Source: Gnetum montanum (Eukaryota > Streptophyta > Gnetopsida > Gnetales > Gnetaceae). Taken from it: a stretch of DNA of 64,000 nt. The stretch covers positions 477,532 to 541,531 of the forward strand of contig MNCI01000970.1 of NCBI GenBank assembly GCA_015680685.1. Direction: 5' to 3'. Of this stretch, positions 45,961 to 55,649 are shown piece after piece. Position 1 is the first letter of the stretch, and the number at the start of each line of letters is the position of its first letter. The notes under the pieces were generated by a model. It saw only the letters and a list, made by a program, of their open reading frames with translations. It was not told the DNA's origin and made no database searches. The position numbers and the translations under genes were made by a program.

Positions 45961-46577
45961 ACTTCTTGAAGATTGCCAAGCTATTGGTGCAACTCAAAAA
46001 GAAAGATGCACCGTTTCTCTAGATCAAGAAATGTAAGCATTCATTACATCAAATCAAGCAGAAGCTTGTAGAAACTCCAATTCTATGAATACTAGACTAG
46101 TCCATACCTTTCCATATCATGATTGATGCATCAAACTACAACTTAGGAGCTGTGCTTACATAGATGGATGATTAGAAACATCCATACTACATTCACTATG
46201 TAAGTAGGAGCATTATGGATGCATAACTTAAGTACACCACCACTAAAAAGGAGCTTATGGTGGTGCTGTATCCATTGGAGAAGTTTAGGCACTATGTGCT
46301 TGGATATAAAGTATTTGTGCACACTGATCATAATGCCATCTTGTTCTTGATGAACAAATAAACAATGTGTCCCTATGCCATATGGTAGCTAGTGATCCTT
46401 CAAGAGTTTGATCTCATAATGATGGACCAAAAGGGAACTGAGAATATGGTCACTGACCATTTGTCTCAACTACAATGGGATAGCGAGGAGGAGGAAAGCC
46501 CACTATCAAAGCAATTTCCTGATGAAATCCTCTTTGCTTGTATGGTTAATGAACAAGATCCCAAAGGAATGAATTGA
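45961..46577 (+). pseudogene. Element E RNase H
   Basis: Broken by frameshifts. The last 61 codons (46392-46577) are open: M-I-L-Q-E-F-D-L-I-M-M-D, then V-T-D-H-L-S-Q-L with the final catalytic Asp. The linker F-P-D-E-I-L-F-A-C-M-V-N-E matches the one in element D. Earlier motifs (Y-T-T-T-K-K-E-L, V-H-T-D-H-N-A) are readable near 46230 and 46315. Confidence 0.75.
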
Positions 46578-47830
46578 TACTACAACATCCTCTTCTATCT
46601 ACACACACAAGAGATGCCATAGGAGTGGAACCACAAGAAGAAACAATAGTTTCTTCAACAAGCCAAACACTTCATGGAGATCAATGGTAACCTTTACAAG
46701 GTTTGCGTAGATGAGCTAGTGCAATGGTGTGTACCAAATTCTAACCAACTTTGAGTCTTTTGGGATGCTCATGAAGGGCCTTGTGGGGGCCATTATGCTA
46801 GGAGGTAAATGACCAATAAGATCCTCATGGTTAGATATTATTGGCCTACAATCTTCATGGATACTTGTTAATCCTTCTACTCCTACAATAGATACCAACA
46901 TGATGAAGGGATGACTACATGTATGGAAGGACCTCAATAGCAGATCTAACTATAGGAGTCTTTTGATCTTTGGGGGATCAATTTCATGGGGTCCCTCACT
47001 CCTATGTCTAATGGAAAGGCCTACATTATTGTGGCTATTGACTATGACACAAAATGGGCTAAAGCTGTAGCCTTCACTGACTGTTCATCATCTATGGAAT
47101 CCTAGTTTGTACAACAAAACATTGTAAATAGGTTTGATATGTTACATGCACTAATTTTTGATAATTTTATGCATTTTACAAGCACCACTTTTTGAAAGCT
47201 CATGAAATGCGTTGGAGTTGAACATAAATTAACAACTCCATACCACCCTCAAGCCAACCATTAAGATGAAGTCACTAGTAGGAAATTAACGAAAATACTA
47301 AATTGCACTATTAGTAAATACAATAAGGATTAGAGTAAAAAACTTAATGATGCCCTTTGGACTTATCATTTAACATTGAAACTTCCTATTGGATACTCTC
47401 CTTATGAGTTAGCGTACCAAAAACTACCAACACTACCTATCCAAGCTAAACTTTGTACACTTTCAACTACATGTCACCTCAACTTGGACCTGAGTCTAGC
47501 CCAAAAAGAAAGATTAATAAATCTCAATGTGTGATATGAGAATTGATTAGTGGCCCTATCATCCAAAAAAGTGCACAAGGCACATAGTAAACACTGTCAT
47601 GATCTCATAATTAGAAAAGTAAAGTTTCAACCAAGAGATAAGATGCTCTACTAGAACCCCATGCATGTACCTCAATGAAAAAAATTTCAAACGCTATGGG
47701 AGGGCTCTTATATTATCTATGAAACCTTTCCATCTAGGGCCATGATGATCTACCACCTTAATAGGCCAAATAAAAGAATCTTAGTCAACACCTAGAAACT
47801 CAAGCCTTTCCATGAACCATAAACAACCAA
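46578..47830 (+). pseudogene. Element E integrase
   Basis: The HHCC finger is partly visible: D-A-H-E-G-P-C-G-G-H-Y-A-R-R (about 46768), with the two Cys lost downstream. In the core the first Asp is Asn (W-G-I-N-F-M-G, about 46975). The second motif reads L-I-F-D-N-F-M-H-F (about 47152) and the third D-E-V-T-S-R-K (about 47270). P-I-G-Y-S-P-Y-E-L-A-Y, N-L-D-L-S-L-A-Q-K, R-K-V-K-F-Q-P-R-D-K-M-L-Y and W-E-G-S-Y-I-I-Y close the gene. It is colinear with element D integrase but more worn. Confidence 0.8.
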
Positions 47831-48654
47831 TGGAACTAATGCCTCCATTGATGTCCAAGCACACTCAGTCTTTCATATCTTCCCCTTTCAACTTAGTCAT
47901 GGAGGACATGGCCATCCATGTTGAGATTTTGTAAAGTGGTTCTTCAATTTTTAACTTTTTTGTTTTACATCGTCTTTAGTACATTTTCCATTTTCATGAA
48001 TATTTGACAATTTTTTATATATTTTTATTTATTTAAATTTTTCTTACTTTTCTTCATTTTTTTTATTACCATCAAGAATTTGGCGACAACTACAACCACT
48101 AATTGATGATGGTTTGTGACTTCATTGATTACTTAATTGCAAATGCCTAGATTTCATTTTAGAATTTTAATGTTTACTAATGAGACATTGATTTGTTTCA
48201 TGATAACAAGTAGTGAGTCCATGTCATCCATAACTCCACACAACTCTATTGTGCTTCCTCATTCTGGAAATATAAGATCCCTTCTTAATAATAACTTATA
48301 ATGAATCAATGACCTTGGTACTTTCCAAACTTAGAAAGAATTAAGTGGATGCACAAGAGTGTGACTTCAAGGGGATTTGTCACTTTTGTACCTACCTACC
48401 ATCTAATTTTGCCTGAGTATTTTCATAGATTTCTCACCATTCCTCCATCAACCAATATACAAGAAGTAATGTCTTTGCATGGTGTGGTTTCCATTTAAAA
48501 ATAATAATGGGAATTCAAAGCACACCCCTTAGATACAATAATAGGCTACAAGCACTAGTTATGGGGCTAGAAAGACATGTTACCGATGCCTAAAGGCACC
48601 ACTCTAACTAAGGCCCTTTTCACTTCCTACTTTTCTTTTCTCCTTTCTTTGGAA
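47831..48654 (+). other. Element E 3' region after pol
   Basis: Non-coding. The part at 48340-48640 aligns with element D (minus, about 28650-29050) and element F (58290-58470), sharing TCAAGGGGA(T/C)TTG and CTAGAAAGACATGTTACC. It is cut by the SINE-like copy. Confidence 0.6.
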
Positions 48655-48773
48655 TAGGTACACCTCAAGATTTATAGAAGTTTATAACTCAATGCTACTT
48701 AGTAGAATTAAACCTGTGACCTGGGGTTACCATGCTAAGACCTATACCACTAGGCTAACACCTCATTGTTATT
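48655..48773 (-). mobile_element. tRNA-derived SINE-like element, copy 2
   Basis: On the minus strand the A box TAGCCTAGTGGT (plus 48746-48757) and the B box GGTTTAATTCT (48704-48714, 9 of 11 against GGTTCRANNCC) lie about 32 bp apart. Copy 1 at 308-414 shares this head. It sits where element E's 3' region loses homology to element D. Confidence 0.5.
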
Positions 48774-49895
48774 AGCTCAAAAGCAAGATGAGAGGTCCTA
48801 GAGTAATAACATGAGCTCTAAAGAAATAGCTAGAATGTTAGACATGGAGGGGTTAACTAATAATGCATTGATGTTAGGAATAATAGGTTGAGATATTACC
48901 ATGGGGATGGAGATCAAATGAGGAATATGAAATTGAGACAGAGGTTGGAAATGAACTTGAGGGGAATAAATGGCAAGATAGGTTCTGTTTGTTGAGCTTG
49001 TGAATCCATAGAAATGGAATGAAAGATATTGAGAAGGGATTTAAATGTTTGAAAAGATAGGAGGAGAAGAATTTATGATAGCAGTATTAGAAAAGATGTT
49101 AAAAGTTGATGATACAATGGTTACAAAAGTAGGTGTACAAGGTGCAATAGATTACAAGATAAACTAAGTGATAGGGTTCATAGGGTTACTCATGTAGACA
49201 TGGTGGGTAGCTTAAGAAACATTACCTGAGATTGGTGAGTTGAGAATCTCTATGAAAATAGAGATGGATAGTTGATGATCATCTCCATCATCATTATGGA
49301 TGTTGATACCACCATATTCACTCTGCTAGTTGTCCATGTGATGTTTCCTACCAAGAGTTATACTTAGGTGGTTTAGAGGAAACTTTAGAACTAGTCTTTC
49401 TTATTATTACATCTAAGAAACAACCATGGCTTGAACTTCATCATAGATCATAAGATAATCTACCAATGTTTCTCTTACGTATTTGTTCAACTCAATAGGG
49501 TGGCTAAGGTTGGATAGGAATGGTTCTAAATCTTATGCTTTCCTATATTCAATCATCCTCTTTAACTCCAACTCAAACAATGCCATTTCAAGCTCCTAAA
49601 TAGCACATGTGATCTTATGGTTATGCATAGATATGGATGCTACAAGAACTTGACCCTTCCAAATCTCCATCACCCTGTAGATTTGAGAGAGCTAGGAGGA
49701 GTCGAAACCATGATAATACATCTTTCTATAGGCTATCAAAGAGATACTACCTGCACTCAAGAATAATATATCAAGAGAAAAAAAGGAAAATATAGATAAT
49801 TATTAGGATAGATAAATAAACTAACAAATTAAAAATATAGTGCTAGAAAGAGCTTGAAGGCTCTAGTCATGGGAAATCTAAGATACTAGAACTTT
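48774..49895 (-). other. Possible internal region of the element owning LTR W
   Basis: Lies immediately downstream (minus strand) of the PBS-like site of LTR W. A minus-strand frame (about 49640-49380) reads E-L-E-M-A-L-F-E-L-E-L-K-R-M and Y-V-R-E-T-L-V-D-Y-L-M-I-Y-D. It is glutamate-rich and gag-like in character, but I cannot place it in a family. Only about 1.1 kb survives. Confidence 0.35.
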
Positions 49896-49914
49896 GGTCC
49901 TTCTTCTAGCACCA
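49896..49914 (-). other. PBS-like site beside LTR W
   Basis: On the minus strand TGGTGCTAGAAGAAGGACC follows the LTR end by four A/T bases. The position and leading TGG are right for a PBS. It does not match tRNA-Asp, and I cannot name the tRNA. Confidence 0.4.
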
Positions 49915-49918
49915 AAAA

Positions 49919-51269
49919 TGTTCTTGTAAAATTATTCCATACAACTTTGCAAGAATACCTCCATGAACTAAATAACCTAACACCTAATTCACAATTACAA
50001 ATAGTCTTCCAAGTAATATAGCCTTTGATATGCTAATGATAATAACATAAAGGGGCACACTTGTCCAATTGAATGTCGATTTAGCTTACTAACCATAATC
50101 TAAAAACAAGGGAAAGATTGAACTATGTGAGAAACACAATGAGAAAATGATATAATTTGATAAAATGTTAATATGTATAACAAAATAATACGTACGATAG
50201 TATGTATGATTTTGAAGAAATGGAGAAATATGCTAGTAATGAAAAATTAACAGTAGAATACAAAACAACAATATGATGAGGAAAGGGTTTGAGTTCTCTT
50301 TCCAAAGATAAATGAATTAATCAAATTTAAATGATTATATCATCTTACAACAAATCCTACTTGGAGGACCAAAGTAGAAGTAGGAAAAATTCTCAATAAG
50401 CTAGCTAGGATTTGGCACCAGAGAATGTTGGTTTAAGTATAAAACTACAAATGAGAAGTATCAAAAATAGGAATGAAACATGAAATAAACCTTGGAGACC
50501 ATAAGCAAATAATTTTACAAAAATAAGTTCATGAGTTGTGCAATTGAGAGGATGGTCCAAAAACATTATTGCTACAATCTAATGTTGTTGGGGTTAGAAG
50601 TTATTTCTTAAAGATCTCTACATAGGTGATACCAACAAGTGGCATTAATAATGTTGAAGGTGATGCTAGCACCAGTGTTACTAGCATCAACAAGATGTTA
50701 AGTGTTGCTAACATGATCCAATACACAAATTGTGATAAGCTTGATGAAGTACCAAGATGTTGGAATGAAGGATAGAATGCTAGAGGTAATGTTGAAGGTG
50801 CTACTTTCTCTCCAAGATGCTCTCAAAGTGCAAGAGATGCAAGGTTACTAAAAGGTTTGGAATGCGTAGAATTATGATGTATTTATAGGCTAAACATTTC
50901 TAAAACTTTTGAAATGAACCAAGAAAGTTAACCATTTTACCTTCTAGTTCCACATGGAAATTTTGAAATGGCTAGGTGCTAGTAAGGTAATGTTGACACG
51001 AGTGTCACCTATTGGTGACACTAATGTTGATGTTAATATCAATGTCAGCCTCACTTGCAAAACACTTAGCTTTTCTAACCTGCATTCTATCTAGTAGCAC
51101 TCCTAATGATGCTTGGTCTCATGATAATGATTAGTAAAATCATCAATACTTAGCCATGAGATGTTGTTAATGCTAAAGACGGACTAGAAAAGGTCAAATT
51201 GGCTAAGTCCCATATGATAACACTAACGCTAACACCTACATTAACATTAGTGTTACCTCGACAAGAATA
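49919..51269 (-). repeat. LTR W (minus-strand LTR, ends tentative)
   Basis: The plus-strand start TGTTCTTGT at 49919 and a possible inverted partner ACAAGAATA ending at 51269 suggest an LTR of about 1.35 kb. A minus-strand TATA box is at 50880-50887. U3 has dense (A)GTGTTA/TAACACTAA and GACATTGATATTAACATC words at 51000-51265. The partner LTR was not found, so the right end is uncertain. Confidence 0.45.
50880..50887 (-). promoter_or_regulatory. TATA box of LTR W
   Basis: TATAAATA on the minus strand in context GCCTATAAATACATC. Confidence 0.5.
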
Positions 51270-51493
51270 CTCAAGATGCCCTTCAAAACACCTCTTACAT
51301 TTTCCATTAAATGTTGAAGTTCTTCTCTCACTAGTTAAGCCATATTTGAAGGCTTCAAGGAGATGAAAAACCTAGTTTAAAAATCCAAAAGGCACGATGA
51401 TAAAATTTTAAAGAAACCTACATAATCCTACATCTAAGTCTTATCAAAATAAACAAAGAGGTGAAAAAGTGGGTACAATAGTAATTAGTTGAT

Positions 51494-52189
51494 CTCATGT
51501 TGGTGGCAAGATGATGCAATGCAATGTCACTAGTGAGTGGTTGGACTTGATTTAGAATCTTGAAAATTATATATAGTGGTTATTTTAATCACACCTTACA
51601 CATGAAACCTATTATGACCATGGTAAGGTACCTCACATCCCACTCCATTCCACACCACTAGCATATTACAATTATGATTTTGATGATTTTGTTCAACATA
51701 ATGTAAGATTCCAACAACAAAAATTATGTGTGTATTAGGATGAACACATTATCAACATTTATTTCTAAGGTACCCATAGACATCTATAGAAATAGTTAGA
51801 CAAGGATGTTATGGGTTGAAGTCTACTTTAGAGACAATCCACTTATATAGCTAATGAGAATCATGCCCAAGTACAAATTTCACATTCTCCAAAACATCAT
51901 GGGTAGACTCTCTAATTTCATGCATTACTATGAGACCTACTTCTTCTCATTTTCATTAAGGTTTAGATCTAATTTCAATAATATTCTCTAAAAAATTTCA
52001 ATTCTTGGCTAATTTTAAGCTTAAAATGTCCAAATTTCATGATTTCTAAATACCTTCAAACATCACCAAGATTCATGTGAGGCTTATCAATTTCTAGAGG
52101 CCTTAAAACCCTTCAAAATTTTTAGCATTAAAAACTCCAAAATTTTCATAGGAAATTAAGAGGGAAAAATAAGGGTTCTAAGGAATGCA
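51494..52189 (+). other. Element E pre-ORF2 region
   Basis: Aligns with element F at 58620-59000. Shared landmarks are AATGC(G/A)ATGTCACT, GG(A/T)TGGACTTG, and GG(T)TGAAGTCTACTTTAG against GGTTGGAATCTACTTTAG. This links the DNA right of LTR W to the same element plan. Confidence 0.6.
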
Positions 52190-52247
52190 ACATCGCATCA
52201 ACAATGTCACAACCCCTTAGACATCACAACCATAAAATCTATAAATA
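52190..52247 (+). promoter_or_regulatory. Element E internal promoter-like cassette
   Basis: Short words (CATCGCATCAACAATGTCAC, then GACATCACAACC) precede TATAAATA at 52240-52247. The cassette stands in the same position relative to ORF2 as 59299-59354 in element F. Its ACAATGTCAC word recurs in U3 of the 3' LTR at 62795-62804. Confidence 0.5.
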
Positions 52248-52899
52248 TTGGCACATCTTCCTTCATTTTTTCACATGTGCATTTCAATGTTTAAGGATTC
52301 TTTGTTATTCTAAGAATCTTAAGCCTTCTAAGCACAACATCTTTTGATTCAAACCTCCAATTGTAGTTGTTCAAACACCTATAAGCTCACAGAGTTGAGC
52401 TCTTTGTTGTGGGAACTACTAAGTGCAATTTTGAAAATTTCAAACATCAAAGGTAACCAATAATAAAAATAACTAAAATAAACTAATAGTCTAACTACCT
52501 AGTTATTTTAAAACATTAGGAGCATAGAAATTGCAATCACCCAATGCTCAAATATTATATTTTTTGAATCTCAATCAAACCAAGGAATTGATAAGGGTTA
52601 AAATAATTATGAAAAATATTTCAAACACTAAATGGATCCTTGGGTGGTTGTAAATGGTACTAAAAATATGTCTTTAAGGCTAGAGGACTATCACAATCAA
52701 GGAAGAAAAGCTCTAGACAAACTAGACATGGATATGGATATGGTCAAGTGTCCCATGCAACGGGATCAACACACAAGAATTCATAAGTATAATCCATGAG
52801 TTAAATCTTCACTATGAAAATAGGATAATCCGTGCAAGGAGAAGTACCGCCATTCCAACCAAACTGGGAGGTAATCCTTACAAATTCATGTATTACAAT

Positions 52900-54600
52900 A
52901 ATCAAAGACAAGAAATCTTAGTAATTATCCTTCTAGAGCATGACTTTAGTCCATTCTTTGAATTTTCCTTTCAAGATATGCATGACTAGCTTTAAGGTTC
53001 TCCCTTTTCGACTACCTTGTCAACCAATGAAAGGTGGTATTTGGAAGAGAACCACCTCTTTTGGAACAACCACCAATAGGATGCCACTATAAAAATCAAG
53101 GATATCATAATATCCTACTCAATGGATGTCTTCACTGAAGCCCTAAGAATTCCAAATATCATGACCAAAGTTATTGAAGACTCCATGTGCTCAGACTCTG
53201 ATATCAAGACCAAATAGGTTCAAAGAGCATATTGTGTAGGTCAAAATGAATACAACTCATTGATCCAAGTAGAGAAGATCTACTTCAAGATTACAACCTA
53301 CCACATCAATCCAATGGTACAGTTGAGAAAAATCATATTCTTATATGCTAGGGCATGAACAATCCTTAGTTGATAATTTTCAGTCAAGATGCCACATCTT
53401 CTTTTCATAGAGATCAAGAAGCATGGCAAGAAGGCACTCTTGTTTTTATGTTTAGATCAAAAAAAGACATTACAAGAGAAAAGGAATAGCCTAATATGTT
53501 AACACCCTTTGAAGGGCCCCAACAACATCATGAATGGTAATCATGAAGACTATCCTAGTTAACCAAATTCATGAGAAGTTCCCATAACTTCCAAACATTG
53601 AAGTAGCAATAACAAGATCAATCCAAGAATTTAGCAACAAGAAACATAGGTGTAGGACCAAGAATAGCACAAACTAACAGATAAACACCTATGGGTGAAT
53701 CTAATATATATCATCTTGCAATGAGTCATTTGTAATAGGTATCACAAGCCATGAGCTAGTGATAGGAGAACATAACTAACATGTTTAATGTTGAGCGACA
53801 AAACTTCTTCACCCAGATAAATCCATTGATAAGGGATGTAGTAGTAATGTTTCCATAAGAAGAATATCTTCAAATATATGGCAATGTTGCATCTTGCTTT
53901 GTTATGTTGGAGTTGGTAGATGATGTGACTATTGTGATAATGTCTTACAAATGTCAAATGGATAATACAAAGATTGTTATTGACCATGTGATAGAAGCTT
54001 TCAAAATCCCTGTAGCTCCAATCCTTGACTTCACTATTGTGTTAGATATTCAAGTGTCTGCAAGGATGGAAACTAGGAAAGAGAACAACATGACCACAAA
54101 CAAGCATGAAAAGACATTAGATAGACTATGAGATTTGGGGAAATGATCGAGAATGTCTTCACCATCCTAGAAGATATCATTGCCATCTAGTATAAGTTAA
54201 CTGCTACCAAGGGAAAGCTAGTGCTATTTGAAGCCCAATTATAATAGGTAGAGTTGTAGATCCAAAAAGCTTCAATAAAAAATCTCCTAAGTTCATGCTT
54301 AGTTGGAGGACCTCATGCAATTTATCACTCCCAAGCTATTTTGCCAATTTTGTGGTAATAAAGTTGCTCAATTGAAGGCTAAGCAGTAATAGATAAAATT
54401 AGAAAAGGAGAAGGCAACATAAGATGCATTGCTAGCTAATGCAAAGTTATATGGACTTGTAAAGACCATCATCATATTACAAGAGGAAGAAAAGGGCATT
54501 GTTATAGAAAACTGAAAATTGGCAAAGGTAGAAAAAGAGAAAGAAAAAATAAAGAAAATTCTTAGCTATCTACAAGAATAATTAGCTAGGGTAAATTTAA
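52900..54600 (+). pseudogene. Element E ORF2, part 1 (plant transposon-type protein)
   Basis: From 53026 a frame with few stops reads T-N-E-R-W-Y-L-E-E-N-H-L-F-W-N-N-H, then D-V-F-T-E-A-L-R-I-P-N and later I-N-P-M-V-Q-L-R-K-I-I-F-L. The first part matches element F ORF2 (W-Y-L-G-E-M-Y-Q-F-W-H-N and A-I-S-D-I-L-N-L-P-N). The overall form fits the putative plant transposon protein domain. From 53904 there is an open stretch of 75 codons, then a Lys/Glu-rich coiled-coil tail (A-K-V-E-K-E-K-E-K-I-K-K-I near 54525). Element F interrupts it at 54600. Confidence 0.55.
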
Positions 54601-54631
54601 ATAACTGATGAGTCATGAATTTTTTGGCTGT

Positions 54632-54744
54632 GATATCGCTGCCATGATATCACAGCCATGATATCACAGTGGCTGTGATATCACATGGGTTGTGATATCG
54701 CGTACACGATATCGCATCTGCCACGATATCACATACGTGATATC
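54632..54744 (+). repeat. GATATC lattice, element F 5' LTR
   Basis: Eight GATATC hexamers start at 54632, 54646, 54660, 54677, 54694, 54708, 54725 and 54739. Spacings are 14, 14, 17, 17, 14, 17 and 14 bp only. Spacers are 8 or 11 bp. The last hexamer ends 18 bp before TATAAATA. Confidence 0.9.
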
Positions 54745-54762
54745 GTGCCCTGCCTCAATGTC

Positions 54763-54770
54763 TATAAATA
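54763..54770 (+). promoter_or_regulatory. Element F LTR TATA box (5' copy)
   Basis: TATAAATA in context TCTATAAATAAGAGG. The 3' LTR has it at 60923-60930, at the same distance from its lattice. Confidence 0.7.
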
Positions 54771-55507
54771 AGAGGTAGATTTCCCACTCTAGGCATTAGT
54801 TTTTACTCCCTTAGCGGAACTCTGGTAGTTTTACCCCTCCAGAGATAGAATTATTTTCCAGTGTATGCCCGCAATGTGGCGATTGTAATTGTACGACATC
54901 CTTTATTCGAGTGTGACGTACTTGGACATGCACATGACCAAAAATAAAGATCGAGATTACTTCATCATTGCAACATTCACTTAGTTTAATTATTTAATTA
55001 TTTAATTGTTATTGTTATTTACTGCTTTCCTAGTTAATACTCTCTCACCCTTAAACTCATGTTAAACCGTGGAATGAGTACGACTTGATTACAAGCATTT
55101 AAGTGTGACTACTTGGTAACCCAATAGCATACCTAGGATCTATGCTTGGTAATCCTAGTGGTAGTTGTGCACGAAGTCCAATATGTGTATGGATAATCAA
55201 GGAATGGATGCTCATCACACTTAGGCTAGATTAGATTCTCTTACCCTCTCTCTCTCCTAGATTAGATAATATTACTTTCCATTGCCTTCAGGAGTACCAT
55301 TAGATTAGGAACCACATCATACACCTCACTCTGGACTAAACCATACGTGACAAACCTAATACTAGTCTAGGTGGGAAGACAGTGAACTGCAACCTAAGGC
55401 TAACTTTCTAGATTCCACAACTAGTCTGTCTGCGGAGTTCGACCAGATCGTGTGTGTAACACTCGTATTCGTATGGTTGAGTGTAGGGGTACCTTGCCAC
55501 TCATCAT

Positions 55508-55525
55508 TGGTGCCGTTGTTAGGGA
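55508..55525 (+). other. Element F primer-binding site (tRNA-Asp)
   Basis: TGGTGCCGTTGTTAGGGA matches 14 of 18 bases of the tRNA-Asp(GUC) complement. All mismatches are transitions. Confidence 0.82.
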
Positions 55526-55649
55526 CAGTGCTATTTATCTAGATTAGTATATCATACAAGGTCGCTGTATAGGAATTAACGATATATCTCTTAAGAAGAA
55601 GAATTAATTATAAAAAGTCACATACAAATTCACACATAGTTTCACAATC

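Larger units (their letters stand above)
54606..55506 (+). repeat. Element F 5' LTR
   Basis: 901 bp, TGATGAGTCA to CCACTCATCA, with an 8-bp terminal inverted match TGATGAGT/ACTCATCA. U3 has the GATATC lattice, TATA at 54763-54770 and AATAAA at 54943-54948. Confidence 0.93.

Noticed and set aside
54632-54744. CRISPR-like array
   Set aside because: Repeats are 6-bp palindromes with 8- or 11-bp spacers inside a eukaryotic LTR promoter. Not a CRISPR layout.
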